This document shows, piece after piece, positions 9,617 to 18,387 of a DNA stretch of 64,000 bases. Source of the stretch: Rhizomicrobium electricum (GTDB lineage: Bacteria; Pseudomonadota; Alphaproteobacteria; Micropepsales; Micropepsaceae); the NCBI RefSeq assembly GCF_011762045.1, contig NZ_JAASQS010000005.1, forward strand, positions 124,001 through 188,000, read 5' to 3'. The notes under the pieces were generated by a model. That model ran no database searches, was not told the origin of the DNA, and worked only from the letters and a program-made list of their open reading frames with translations. Numbering within the stretch: the stretch's first letter is position 1; every line of letters starts with the position of its first letter. Both the position numbers and the translations under genes were made by a program.

Positions 9617-10972
9617 TCAATCCCAGATCGGATCGTCGTCCAGCGGACGCGGGCGTTTCGGCGGTTCGGAGGGCGCCGCTTTCTTGTCACGCTCGTGCAC
9701 GCACTGTCCCGCCACGTAAGTCCGGGCCACGGCGCGGTCGTCGCCGAGCATGGCGAGCGCGAACAGTTTCTCGGCCCAGGTGGTGGCGTGCTCCCAGCGG
9801 CGCTTGGCAAGCGGCAGCGCGTGGGCGTCGAGCACCACGAAGTCGGCTTCCTTGCCGGACGCGAAATTGCCGATTTTGTCGTCCAGCCGGAGGGTGCGCG
9901 CGGCGCCCAGCGTGGCGAGATAGAAAAGCTTGAACGGGCTGAGGTGCCGCTTCTGCAACTGGCAGACCTTGTAACCCTCGTTCATGGTGGCGAGCAGCGA
10001 CAGGCTGGTCCCTGCCCCGACATCGGTGCCGAACCCGACTTTGACGCCCGCGGTTTCGGCGGCACTCAAATTGAACAGGCCGGAACCGAGGAACAGGTTG
10101 GAGGTCGGACAGAAAGCGATGTTTGAACCCGAACGAGCCATCCGTACCCACTCGGAGGCCGACAAATGCAGACAATGGGCGAAGACCGAATGCGGCGTCG
10201 CCAAACCGAATTTCTCGTAGACGCCGAAATAATCGGGGCAGTCGGGAAACAAGCGGCGGACCGCCTCGATCTCGCTGGTGTTCTCCGACAGATGGGTGTG
10301 CAGCTTGACGCCGGGGTGTTCGGCCAGGAGCCGTCCGGCGAGTTCGAGCTGGCGCTCGCTCGAGGTCAGCGCGAAGCGCGGCGTTACCGCATAGCCCAGC
10401 CGCCCCTTGCCGTGCCAATCGCGGATCAGATGGCGGGTCTCCATGTAGCCGGTTTCGGCCGTGTCGGAGATGCCGGCCGGCGCGTTGACGTCCATCAGCA
10501 CCTTGCCGGTGATGAGGCGCATGTTGCGGCGGAAGGCTTCGGCGAACAGGGCCTCGGCGGCGACCTTGTGGGCGGTGGCGAACACCAGCGCGGTGGTGGT
10601 GCCGTGGGCGAACAACTGGTCGAGGAAGAAGCGCGCCGTCTCGGCCGCGACGTCCTCGTGATGAAACCGGCTCTCGGTCGGGAAGGCATAGGCCGACAGC
10701 CAATGCAGCAGGTTGTCGCCCGGCGACGCCATCATGTCGATCTGCGGGAAATGGACATGACAGTCGATGAAGCCGGGCACGATCAGCCCGTCGGGAAAGC
10801 GGGCGATAGGCGCCCCCTTCACCAGCGGCTGGATATCGATCCAGGTTCCGGCCTCGATGATATGGCCGTCTTCGACCAGCAGCGCTCCGTCCTCATGAAT
10901 GACGGCAGCATCGGCGCCCGCATCGGGGTCGTCGAGAAGATGAAAAAGCGTGCCGCGAAAGACCTGGCGCAT
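9617..10972 (-). CDS. guaD: Guanine deaminase
   Basis: A 451-residue amidohydrolase that converts guanine to xanthine. Seen in order: a TRZ/ATZ-type N-terminal strand region, the zinc motif FIDCHVHFPQ, HTHLSENTSEIEAV, HCLHLS, and GTDVGAGTSLSLLATMNEGYKV, all typical of GuaD. The C-terminal tail (KKAAPSEPPKRPRPLDDDPIWD) is a charged extension. The start ATG at 10972 lies seven bases after the deoA stop, which supports tight coupling in the salvage operon. The product xanthine would go to catabolism or back to the purine pool. Confidence 0.92.
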   Translation of the reverse strand: MRQVFRGTLFHLLDDPDAGADAAVIHEDGALLVEDGHIIEAGTWIDIQPLVKGAPIARFPDGLIVPGFIDCHVHFPQIDMMASPGDNLLHWLSAYAFPTESRFHHEDVAAETARFFLDQLFAHGTTTALVFATAHKVAAEALFAEAFRRNMRLITGKVLMDVNAPAGISDTAETGYMETRHLIRDWHGKGRLGYAVTPRFALTSSERQLELAGRLLAEHPGVKLHTHLSENTSEIEAVRRLFPDCPDYFGVYEKFGLATPHSVFAHCLHLSASEWVRMARSGSNIAFCPTSNLFLGSGLFNLSAAETAGVKVGFGTDVGAGTSLSLLATMNEGYKVCQLQKRHLSPFKLFYLATLGAARTLRLDDKIGNFASGKEADFVVLDAHALPLAKRRWEHATTWAEKLFALAMLGDDRAVARTYVAGQCVHERDKKAAPSEPPKRPRPLDDDPIWD

Positions 10973-10979
10973 GACTCAG

Positions 10980-12287
10980 CTATACCACCCGCGCATGAAC
11001 CAAGGGACGATCCTCGGGCACGGTGTCGGCGATGATAACCGCCTCGGCCAGCGCGGCAGCAGCTTTTGCGGCATCGGCGTCATTTTTGGCGTGGATAAGC
11101 GCGAGCGTGTCGCCGGCCTGAACTTTGGTGCCGATCGGCCGGAAGTCCGACAAGCCGACGCCCATGTCGATCACATCGGTGGTCTTGCGGCGGCCGCCAC
11201 CGAGGTCGACCACGATGAGGCCGATGGCGCGGGTCTTCTCCGCCGCGATGAAACCGGAGCGCGGCGCCTTGAACGGCATCGTGACCGGGGCCTTGGCAAG
11301 ATAGCGATCGGGGTTCTTGAGAAAGTCGTTCGGGCCGCCGAGGGCAGCGACCATCTCTTCGAACTTGGCCGCGGCGGCGCCGGAATCGAGAGACGCCTGG
11401 GCCTTGGCGATGCCTTCTTCAGGCGTCGCCGCAAGCTTGCCGAGCACCAGCATCTGGCCGACCAGCGCCTTGGTGATCTCATGTAGACGGCGCTCGCGAT
11501 TCTTGCCGGTCAGATAGTCGACGGCCTCGACCACTTCGATGGCGTTGCCTGCTGTCAGCCCCAACACCTCGTTCATATCGGTGAGTAAGGCAGCGGTGGG
11601 CAATCCTGCTCCGTTAGCGATTCTCACAATCGTTTCGGCGAGATCGGTCGCGTCCTTCAGATTTTCCATGAACGCGCCGGTGCCGAGCTTGACGTCCATC
11701 ACCAAGCCTTGCAGCCCGGCGGCGATCTTCTTCGAGAGAATCGAGGCGCAAATCAGCGGGATCGACTCAACGGTCGCGGTGACGTCGCGGACGGCATAAA
11801 TGCGCTGGTCGGCGGGCGCGAGATCGGAGGTCTGGCCGATGATGGCGCAGCCGACTTTCTTCACCACCTCGCGCAACGTGCCGAGGTCCGGCTGGGCGCG
11901 GTAGCCGGGGATCGCCTGCATCTTGTCGAGCGTGCCGCCGGTGTGGCCGAGGCCGCGGCCGGAGATCATCGGCACGAAGCCGCCGCACGCGGCGACCATC
12001 GGCGCCAGCATCAGGCTGATCTTGTCGCCCACCCCGCCCGTGGAATGCTTGTCGAGCACCGGCCCGAAGTCGCCCCAGTCGAGCACGGTGCCCGAATGGG
12101 TCATGGCCCTGGTCAGCGCCACCCGCTCGGGGAACTCCATGCCTTTGAAGAAGACGGCCATGGTGAAAGCCGAAATCTGGCTTTCGGACACGGTGCCCGC
12201 GGTGACGCCCTGGATGAACTCGGCGATTTCGCCCTCGGTGAGAGCGAAGCCGTCGCGCTTTTTGCGGATGATTTCCTGAGGAAGCAT
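10980..12287 (-). CDS. deoA: Thymidine phosphorylase
   Basis: A 435-residue enzyme that splits thymidine or deoxyuridine with phosphate into base and deoxyribose-1-phosphate. The glycosyltransferase-family signature [24 protein letters not shown] and the opening [21 protein letters not shown] are clear. The open frame continues upstream to 12539, but that part lies over cdd and is not DeoA-like, so ATG 12287 is the start. It begins five bases after cdd ends and is followed by guaD after seven bases. Together with DeoC downstream in the pathway it allows growth on deoxyribonucleosides. Confidence 0.93.
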   Translation of the reverse strand: MLPQEIIRKKRDGFALTEGEIAEFIQGVTAGTVSESQISAFTMAVFFKGMEFPERVALTRAMTHSGTVLDWGDFGPVLDKHSTGGVGDKISLMLAPMVAACGGFVPMISGRGLGHTGGTLDKMQAIPGYRAQPDLGTLREVVKKVGCAIIGQTSDLAPADQRIYAVRDVTATVESIPLICASILSKKIAAGLQGLVMDVKLGTGAFMENLKDATDLAETIVRIANGAGLPTAALLTDMNEVLGLTAGNAIEVVEAVDYLTGKNRERRLHEITKALVGQMLVLGKLAATPEEGIAKAQASLDSGAAAAKFEEMVAALGGPNDFLKNPDRYLAKAPVTMPFKAPRSGFIAAEKTRAIGLIVVDLGGGRRKTTDVIDMGVGLSDFRPIGTKVQAGDTLALIHAKNDADAAKAAAALAEAVIIADTVPEDRPLVHARVV

Positions 12288-12292
12288 GTCGG

Positions 12293-12694
12293 TTATTTCT
12301 GCATAAGATTGTCGGGGCCGAAAGACATCGGCAGGAGGTCGTCGAGAGTGACGGTCTGTTGGATGCCGGTCGGGTCGGCGAGATAGATCGGCAGATCGAG
12401 GTCGGCGAACTCGCGCAGGCGCTGACGGCAGGCGCCGCACGGGGTGCAAATCTGCCCCTCGGGGCCCATCACCAATGCCTCGACGATACGGGTCTCGCCG
12501 TCGCCGACCATGGCTGCGATGGCCGACGCCTCGGCGCAATTGCCGACCGGATAGGCCGCGTTCTCGACATTGCAGCCGCCATATATCTTGCCGTTGGCGC
12601 CCTTCACCACCGCCCCGACATGGAACTTCGAATACGGCGCATAGGCGCGGTCCCGCATGGTGCGGGCCAGGGAAAGCATATCGTCGTGGGTCAT
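12293..12694 (-). CDS. cdd: Cytidine deaminase
   Basis: A 133-residue zinc enzyme converting cytidine and deoxycytidine to uridine and deoxyuridine. The zinc motifs are [15 protein letters not shown] (C-A-E) and [12 protein letters not shown] (P-C-x-x-C). Its size is that of the short, tetrameric type. It is placed upstream of deoA with a five-base gap, so its deoxyuridine product feeds DeoA. A 200-base repeat element separates it from deoC, which may affect how the upstream and downstream genes are balanced. Confidence 0.93.
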   Translation of the reverse strand: MTHDDMLSLARTMRDRAYAPYSKFHVGAVVKGANGKIYGGCNVENAAYPVGNCAEASAIAAMVGDGETRIVEALVMGPEGQICTPCGACRQRLREFADLDLPIYLADPTGIQQTVTLDDLLPMSFGPDNLMQK

Positions 12695-12707
12695 AGCGAT
12701 CTCATTT

Positions 12708-12910
12708 TGTCATCCCCGGCGGAGCAAGCGTAGCGCTGCGACGGGAAGGGGACCCAGGTTTTGAACCCTGGACAATATTGGCGGTTCGGCACCGCGATGA
12801 CTCTTCGAGAGCGGAAAAACACCACCACCTGGGTCCCCTTCCCTCGCCCGCGCCGCCGACCATGTGCCGAACCGAAATCGATGTGCCGCGCGGGCTCGCC
12901 GGGGATGACA
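12708..12910. repeat. 203-base inverted-repeat element between deoC and cdd
   Basis: The ends are perfect inverted copies: TGTCATCCCCGGC at 12708-12720 and GCCGGGGATGACA at 12898-12910. Inside, 17 bases at 12743-12759 (GGGAAGGGGACCCAGGT) are the exact reverse complement of 12827-12843, and GGTTCGGCAC at 12783-12792 matches inverted at 12864-12873. The last two pairings cross each other, so this looks like two head-to-head copies of a repeat whose inner modules are in different order, not one simple hairpin. It has no coding capacity that I trust. Confidence 0.75.
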
Positions 12911-12912
12911 GG

Positions 12913-13848
12913 TTAGCTCCGTTCCAGCGTCTCCACGATATCGCCCAACAGCCGGGAGGCACCGATACGGAACAGGTTCGGCTGAAGCCATTCGTCGCCC
13001 AAGACGCTTTGCATGATGGCGAGGTAGACCGGCACCTCTTTCGCCTTCGAGATGCCGCCCGCCGCCTTGAAGCCGACTTTGTACCCCGTCGACTTGCGCC
13101 AGAAGGCAATCGTCCGGGCCATCACCAGGGCGAATTCCGGCGTGGCGTTGACCGTTTCCTTGCCGGTGGAGGTCTTGATGAAATCCGCGCCGGCCATCAT
13201 GCAGACGAGCGACGCCTTCGCCACGTTGGTGAGGGTGCCGAGGTCGCCGGTGCCGATGATGGCCTTCAGATGGGCCTCGCCGCAGGCTTCGCGGAACAGG
13301 CACACCTCGTCATAAATGCCTTGCCAGTCGCCGGTGAGCGCCTTCGAACGGTCGATGACGATGTCGATCTCGTGCGCGCCGGCGGCAACCGACTCCTTCA
13401 CCTCCAAAACGCGGGCGCGGAGCGGCGACAGGCCGTGGGGAAATCCGGCGGATACGGTCGCGACAGGAACGGCCGTCCCGGCCAGGGCTTCCAGCGCCGT
13501 CCCGATGAAGGCGTGGTAGACGCACACCGCGGCCGTCGTAATGCCCTCGCGACCGAGCGCCGCCTGCTTGTCGCGGCTGAGCGGCTGGCGGGCTTTGGCG
13601 CACAGGGCCTTCACGCGCTCGGGCGTGTCGTCGCTCGACAGCGTGGTGAGGTCGATACACCGCAGCGCATTCAACAACTGCGGCGCGCCGGGCGACGGTG
13701 CTTGTTCGGCGAAAGCCGCTACCGCGCGCGCAACCTCGGCCTCGTCAACGGACTGGGCATTGATGAGCGCCGCGTCGAAGGCCGCGACCGGATTACGGGC
13801 GCCCGCGGGCGCATGATCGTTTGAGAAAACAGACAGGTTCTTGTGCAT
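12913..13848 (-). CDS. deoC: Deoxyribose-phosphate aldolase
   Basis: A 311-residue class I aldolase that splits deoxyribose-5-phosphate into glyceraldehyde-3-phosphate and acetaldehyde. The Schiff-base lysine is in ADFIKTSTGKE, the catalytic Asp region in HEIDIVIDRSKAL, and AAGGISK is the phosphate loop. At 311 residues with an N-terminal extension and the STGKETVNAT context it resembles the long DERA type found also in animals more than the 250-residue E. coli form. The ATG at 13848 (MHKNLSVF) is preferred over an in-frame TTG at 13878. It heads the salvage operon. A phosphopentomutase (deoB) needed to link DeoA to DeoC is not in the window. Confidence 0.92.
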   Translation of the reverse strand: MHKNLSVFSNDHAPAGARNPVAAFDAALINAQSVDEAEVARAVAAFAEQAPSPGAPQLLNALRCIDLTTLSSDDTPERVKALCAKARQPLSRDKQAALGREGITTAAVCVYHAFIGTALEALAGTAVPVATVSAGFPHGLSPLRARVLEVKESVAAGAHEIDIVIDRSKALTGDWQGIYDEVCLFREACGEAHLKAIIGTGDLGTLTNVAKASLVCMMAGADFIKTSTGKETVNATPEFALVMARTIAFWRKSTGYKVGFKAAGGISKAKEVPVYLAIMQSVLGDEWLQPNLFRIGASRLLGDIVETLERS

Positions 13849-14021
13849 TTCCAGACGCTTCCACCCAGGAACCGGCAAGTCAACCCGCCCGCGGCGCAGG
13901 GCTTGTGCATGAAGACCGGATGGCTCGCGGGCCCCTTGGCGCCAGCGCCTCTACGCGGCTGGTCAAAAATGCCGTACACTTCCAGTTGTGCAGCCATTTC
14001 GATCGGTATGCGAAGGGGATC

Positions 14022-14954
14022 ATGCGCATCATCACCAAGCTGTTTCCGCTCCTCTTGATGGCAGTCGCCGTTGCGGGCTGCACATCCACCAGCTCCTACC
14101 GGGAGCCCATCGCCACCTTCGCGTCCGCCGCCGACAAGGCCGCGACCGCGTTCCAATCGCTCGACGACGATGCCACGGGCCAATTGAACGGCATCCTTTT
14201 CCAGCAAGCCGCCAAGGACAAACTCATCCAGAAATCCGGCTGCACGGCGGACAGCGACGGCTGCACGTTCACATTGGTGGGCGCCAATGACGGCGTTCCC
14301 GTCTATGTGCCCGACCTGATGCCCAAAACCGCGGCGCTGCTCAACGGCATTCGCGATTACGCCGAAGCGCTCGACACCCTCGAAAAGGCCGATGCCACCA
14401 GGGACGTTCAGGCGGCGACCAGCAAAGCCGTCGGTTCGGCGGCCGTCGTCGCGGGAGCCGTCAATGCGATTGCGGGCACCGCCCTCACCTCGGTCGCCGA
14501 GCCGGTCGGCGCCGTTGTCGGCTACGGTTACGGACTCTATCAGGACAATCGAAAACACGCGGCGATCGTGCGCGCCGTCACCATCATGGACGGCGTCATT
14601 CAGGGCGGCAGAGCCGAGATGGCGACCAAACTCAAACTGATCCAGACCGCCAAACTCGACGATCTCGAAAAGGCGGTCTCCACCGCACATACCGCCTTTC
14701 TTGCGGAAAAGACGCCCGACGCGCTGACCAGAGCGATCAACGCCGCCAAAGCCATGGATGCGGTCATCAAAGCGGGTCTTCCCGACCTCTATGACAAGCT
14801 GGCCGAGGCGCATGCCAAGCTGAAGGACGCAGTGACCCATCCCGACGCCGATCCGGCGGCCGTCCTCAACGCCTTGAGCGCGTTCCTGGCGCAAGCGCAG
14901 CGGATCAAAGACATCGCCGACAAACTCAGCACGACAGAGAAACGATCGGATTGA
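14022..14954 (+). CDS. Lipoprotein of unknown function
   Basis: A 310-residue protein starting MRIITKLFPLLLMAVAVAGCTST: a clear lipoprotein signal with cleavage before the Cys in VAGC. The mature part is Ala-rich and mostly helical by composition, with a Cys pair in KSGCTADSDGCTF and a small Ala/Val/Gly-rich segment (AVGSAAVVAGAVNAIAGTAL...VGAVVGYGYGLY) around residues 145-175 that could be membrane-active or simply buried. No family is recognised. The following gene begins 11 bases after its stop with a good ribosome site, so the two form a pair. The frame is open upstream to 13821, but only the ATG at 14022 gives the signal peptide. Confidence 0.75.
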   Translation: MRIITKLFPLLLMAVAVAGCTSTSSYREPIATFASAADKAATAFQSLDDDATGQLNGILFQQAAKDKLIQKSGCTADSDGCTFTLVGANDGVPVYVPDLMPKTAALLNGIRDYAEALDTLEKADATRDVQAATSKAVGSAAVVAGAVNAIAGTALTSVAEPVGAVVGYGYGLYQDNRKHAAIVRAVTIMDGVIQGGRAEMATKLKLIQTAKLDDLEKAVSTAHTAFLAEKTPDALTRAINAAKAMDAVIKAGLPDLYDKLAEAHAKLKDAVTHPDADPAAVLNALSAFLAQAQRIKDIADKLSTTEKRSD

Positions 14955-14965
14955 AGGAGACGGCC

Positions 14966-15376
14966 ATGGGGCCCGAATTCAACGCCATTCTCGCCGATGC
15001 CAAGCCGCGCATGGCGCAACTGAAGGCCATGAGCGCCGACATCGACGCGCAGATTCACGCCATCATCGCCGCCGCCACGCCGGGGGTGGGTTTGTCGGAC
15101 GACGACAACGCCAAAGTCCAACAACTTGGGCAAAAACAACGAGACATTCTCACCACCCACCAAAAACTGACCCTCATCAGCGCGGCGGCCCTGGACGACA
15201 GTGCGACGTTGCAAAACCTCACGGCTGCGCTGACCGGCGCCGTGGCGGTGCTGAAGTCCGAAATTGCCGCTATCGCCGCCGTCAGTGCGCACTGTGCCGA
15301 AATCGGCGCCGTCTGCACGGGCCTCGACGACATCATCGCCAAACTGACGGCATTGATCGGGCCGAAGACGGCGTGA
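14966..15376 (+). CDS. Unknown helical protein paired with the lipoprotein
   Basis: A 136-residue, Ala-rich, probably all-helical protein with no signal peptide (MGPEFNAILADAKPRMAQLKAMSADIDAQIHAIIAAATPG). Two Cys lie near the end (AHCAEIGAVCTG). It starts at ATG 14966 after a GGAG site that overlaps the end of the lipoprotein gene; a TTG at 14951 would overlap that gene. The tight spacing suggests that it works with the lipoprotein, but I recognise no domain in either. Confidence 0.65.
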   Translation: MGPEFNAILADAKPRMAQLKAMSADIDAQIHAIIAAATPGVGLSDDDNAKVQQLGQKQRDILTTHQKLTLISAAALDDSATLQNLTAALTGAVAVLKSEIAAIAAVSAHCAEIGAVCTGLDDIIAKLTALIGPKTA

Positions 15377-15711
15377 GCCGGCCGAATGCTTTTGTTGGGA
15401 TGTAATGGAAATGGGGAAACTCCTCGCATTCTTCAAGAGGGTGCGACAGTCTGGCGTTCGCACTGCGGCGACAAACAGTTAGCTCGCATCAGGCGGCGCA
15501 ATTGGTTCGCAGCCGCAATAATTTCCGGAAAATAAATAGCGAGGGTCCAGCGCGCGGGCAGCACCGCGGCGGGGTGCGTGCTTCGAGGTTTTGCCCTCCG
15601 TCCCGGCTTCACTAAAGCTACGCCGGGCCGCCTCCCCCGCACTTCGGGCGGTAGTGCGGAGCTACCGGTTGAGATCCGCGGGGGAGGAAAGAGGAAGCAG
15701 AACGTTCGGCG
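15377..15711. other. Intergenic stretch without a recognised gene
   Basis: It holds short GC-rich inverted segments (for example CCGCCTCCCCCGC near 15631 against GCGGGGGAGG near 15679) and phrases such as CTTCACTAAAGCTACGCCGGGC typical of dispersed alphaproteobacterial intergenic repeats. The short open frames here are not convincing genes. It may act as the transcription end of the lipoprotein pair and of the convergent bactofilin gene. Confidence 0.4.
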
Positions 15712-16329
15712 CTAGACCTGGCCGTGAAGCTGGACTTCGCCGGTGACGGCACCGCCGCGTTCGATCTCGATCTCGCCGTATTGGAATTTTCCCGCCAGCC
15801 GGCCGGTGCTGCGCACCACCAGATGACCGGAGACGATCAGCGTTCCTTCGAAGATGCCTTCGATTTCGGCGTCTTCGATTTCGGCCGTTCCCATCAAGGT
15901 GCCGCCGGACGAGATCACCAGCTTGCGCGCTTTCACGTCGCCTTCGATGCTGCCTTCGACCCGCAGCATGTCGCACTGCATGTTGCCCTTCAGCGTGACG
16001 CCGGCGCCCGCAACCAGCATCGCGGCATTCGGCGACGGCGGCGTAGCAGGCTTCGGAGCGGCGACAGGCGCACGTGGCGTCACCGCTTCGGCAGCTTCGA
16101 CAACTGGCGCCGCCGGCGCAGGATGCGAGACGGCAGGCGTTGCGGCCGCCGGAACGGCGACGCGTACCGGCGCGACGACGGCCGGCCGTTGTTGCACGGG
16201 CGGTGTTGCCGGACGCACGACCGGACGCGGCGGCTGGGCCGCTTTCACGGGCTCCGGCGCTTTCGGCTGTTGCGGCATGGATCGGAGCCCTTCTTGTTCG
16301 GGCTCCTTGGCACGATTGAAGATCGTCAT
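15712..16329 (-). CDS. Bactofilin (DUF583) cytoskeletal protein
   Basis: A 205-residue protein. Residues 1-100 are a Pro/Ala/Val-rich disordered arm. Residues 105-200 form the bactofilin beta-helix: repeated short strands with Gly turns, such as VTLKGNMQCDMLRVEGSIEGDVKARKLVISSGGTLMGTAEIEDAEIEGIFEGTLIVSGHLVVRSTGRL. Bactofilins polymerise without nucleotides and anchor cell-wall or stalk enzymes in Caulobacter and others. The unusually long Pro-rich N-terminus may bind partners or membrane. It stands alone, convergent with the unknown pair to its left. Confidence 0.88.
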   Translation of the reverse strand: MTIFNRAKEPEQEGLRSMPQQPKAPEPVKAAQPPRPVVRPATPPVQQRPAVVAPVRVAVPAAATPAVSHPAPAAPVVEAAEAVTPRAPVAAPKPATPPSPNAAMLVAGAGVTLKGNMQCDMLRVEGSIEGDVKARKLVISSGGTLMGTAEIEDAEIEGIFEGTLIVSGHLVVRSTGRLAGKFQYGEIEIERGGAVTGEVQLHGQV

Positions 16330-16361
16330 GTCCCCCTCCCCAATGACAGACCACTCGTTAC

Positions 16362-16375
16362 TGACAACGCTTACA
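16362..16375. promoter_or_regulatory. LacI-type operator-like palindrome
   Basis: TGACAACGCTTACA fits TGnnAnCGnTnnCA at all fixed positions. It lies about 35 bases upstream of the bactofilin start. It is the only such site in the window not next to a sugar-related gene, so it may be a chance match. Confidence 0.35.
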
Positions 16376-16631
16376 TATCTAAAAACGTGCTTCGACCTAA
16401 CTTAAAGTTGCGATTTTCGTTAATTTCATAAACCTCTCCGTATATATAATATAATAACGGGTGCAGAGGCCGCGTTTCGCTCGAATTCTGGGCGGTTTGC
16501 CTCGTAACTTGCCTGTTATTGGTGCAAATACGATAATTGCTGATTTGAACGGCAATGTGCCGCGTTGCGGGCGATGCACGGTTTTGCAACCTGCCCGGCC
16601 AATAAGCAGAAAACCGTCTCTGGAGGGCAAT

Positions 16632-17849
16632 GTGATCAACGGAGCCGATACCGCCTGGCTGATGATATCCAGCGCCTTGGTGCTGCTGATGATGCTTCCG
16701 GCCTTGGGCTTCTTTTACGCGGGCCTGGTGCAGGCCAAGAACATCCTGTCGGTGTTGTTCCAAACCTTCGCCATCGCCGCGATCGTTTCGCTGATGTGGT
16801 TCGCGTTCGTCTATTCCGAGGCGTTCAGCGGCTCCGGCGCGTGGATCGGCGATCTGAAAGCGATGTTCCTGCAGCATCTGCCGCGCGACGCCGTACATCC
16901 GGGCACGTCCATTCCCGAAAGCGTGTTCGTGATGTTCCAGATGACGTTCGCGATCATCACGCCCGGCCTCATCATCGGCGCCTACGTCGAGCGCATCAAA
17001 TTCGGCGCCGTGATGCTGTTCTCGGCATTGTGGCTGGTACTCGTTTATGCGCCGGTGTGCCATTGGGTGTGGGGCGGCGGTTATTTCGGCCAGCTCGGCG
17101 CGATGGATTTCGCCGGCGGCATCGTGGTGCATCTGACCGCGGGCATCTCCGCCCTCCTCGCCGCCGCGATGCTCGGCCCACGGCACGGCTTTCCGCATTC
17201 GGTGCAGCCGCCGCACGCGCCGTGGATGGTGATGGTCGGCGCCGCATTCCTGTGGGTCGGCTGGTTCGGCTTCAATGCGGGCAGCGCTCTCAAAGCAGGC
17301 AGCGATGCCGGCATGACGATGCTGGCCACGCACCTGGCGGCCGCAACGGCAACCTGCGTCTGGATCGCGGTGGAATGGATCAAGTTCGGCAAGCCTTCGC
17401 TGGTCGGCGCCGTCACCGGCGCGGTGGCGGGTTTGGCCACGATCACGCCGGCGTCCGGCTATGTCGGCCCCTTGGGCGCGGTGTTCCTGGGCGCGGCGGG
17501 CGGCCTCGTCTGCTACGGCGCTGTGCATGTGGTGAAGCGGATGTGGAAGGTCGACGACGCTCTCGACGTGCTCGGCGTGCACGGGGTCGGCGGCGCGCTC
17601 GGCAGCCTGCTGGTACCCTTCGCCGTAGGGCTCGGCGTCGGCGGCACCACCTTGGCCCGCCCGGTCCTGGCCCAGTTCGGGGTTCAATTGGAAACCGTTA
17701 TCGTCACAGGCCTCTGGTCGGCGGCGGCAACGTTCGTCATTATCAAGCTCACCAAAGCCGTCGCCGGATGGCGGATCGACCGCGAACAGGAAATCCAAGG
17801 CCTGGATTTCTCCAGCCACGGCGAGACCGGCTACAACATGAATGGGTGA
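16632..17849 (+). CDS. amt: Ammonium transporter, Amt/MEP/Rh family
   Basis: A 405-residue inner-membrane channel with about 11 helices that conducts ammonia/ammonium. Amt signatures are present: GFFYAGLVQAKNILSVLFQ at the start, MQMTFAIITPGLIIGAYVERIKF, the first pore His in VHLTAGISALL, FGFNAGSAL, and the second pore-region His in GVHGVGGALGSLL. The start is GTG 16632 with a strong GGAGGG site at 16622-16627; the open frame upstream adds non-family residues. glnK follows after 10 bases, which reverses the common glnK-amtB order. It is likely under nitrogen control, but I see no clear sigma-54 site. Confidence 0.93.
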   Translation: MINGADTAWLMISSALVLLMMLPALGFFYAGLVQAKNILSVLFQTFAIAAIVSLMWFAFVYSEAFSGSGAWIGDLKAMFLQHLPRDAVHPGTSIPESVFVMFQMTFAIITPGLIIGAYVERIKFGAVMLFSALWLVLVYAPVCHWVWGGGYFGQLGAMDFAGGIVVHLTAGISALLAAAMLGPRHGFPHSVQPPHAPWMVMVGAAFLWVGWFGFNAGSALKAGSDAGMTMLATHLAAATATCVWIAVEWIKFGKPSLVGAVTGAVAGLATITPASGYVGPLGAVFLGAAGGLVCYGAVHVVKRMWKVDDALDVLGVHGVGGALGSLLVPFAVGLGVGGTTLARPVLAQFGVQLETVIVTGLWSAAATFVIIKLTKAVAGWRIDREQEIQGLDFSSHGETGYNMNG

Positions 17850-17859
17850 GGACCGACGC

Positions 17860-18198
17860 ATGAAACTCGTGATCGCGATTATCCAGCCGCATCGGCTCGA
17901 CATGGTGCGCGACGCCCTCCTCACCACCGGCACCGAAGGCATGACGGTTTCGGAAGTGCGCGGCTACGGCCGTCAGAAGGGCCACAAGGAGGTCTATCGC
18001 GGCGCCGAGTACACCATCAGCTTCATTCCCAAGCTGAAGCTGGAAGTGGCGGTGCCGGACGAACGCAGCGAGGTCGTGGTCGAGGCGATCCGCAAGGCCG
18101 CCTACACCGGTAAGATCGGCGACGGCAAAATCTTCGTCTGCGACCTCGAAGCGGCCTTACGCGTGCGCACCGGCGAACGGGATAACGACGCGCTATAG
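17860..18198 (+). CDS. glnK: PII nitrogen-regulatory protein GlnK
   Basis: A 112-residue PII trimer subunit that binds ATP, ADP and 2-oxoglutarate and blocks the Amt pore when nitrogen is ample. The T-loop GYGRQKGHKEVYRGAEY is intact with the uridylylation residue at Tyr51, and the B- and C-loop motifs (YTGKIGDGKIFV, VRTGERDNDAL) are present. The start ATG 17860 is 10 bases after amt; the frame could open at 17842, but that would overlap the amt stop. The pairing with amt supports the GlnK rather than GlnB assignment. Confidence 0.93.
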   Translation: MKLVIAIIQPHRLDMVRDALLTTGTEGMTVSEVRGYGRQKGHKEVYRGAEYTISFIPKLKLEVAVPDERSEVVVEAIRKAAYTGKIGDGKIFVCDLEAALRVRTGERDNDAL

Positions 18199-18328
18199 CT
18201 TTCCTTTCGCCTCCTGCTCCGCCGCAAGCGGAACAAAATCCGCGGCGCTATCGCGAACTATCAGACCAAGCCGTGGAAAACCTGCAGCGAAGGGATGTTG
18301 TGGGCCACCATATAGAGCGACTCATGCA

Positions 18329-18356
18329 AAAGCCCCGGCCATTCGACCGGGGCTTT
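18329..18356. terminator. Rho-independent terminator after glnK
   Basis: A 10-base perfect stem (AAAGCCCCGG / CCGGGGCTTT) with an eight-base loop. The A and T ends let it work both ways, for amt-glnK and for the convergent antitoxin gene. Confidence 0.8.
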
Positions 18357-18387
18357 ATACAAGCTCAGAAACGTGTAGAGCCTCTAA

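Noticed and set aside
12288-12539. Upstream extension of deoA
   Set aside because: It lies over cdd and reads as Arg/Pro-rich nonsense; ATG 12287 matches the family N-terminus.
15433-15642. A 69-codon minus-strand frame between the lipoprotein pair and bactofilin
   Set aside because: The underlying DNA looks like a dispersed repeat, there is no ribosome site, and the translation has no family resemblance.
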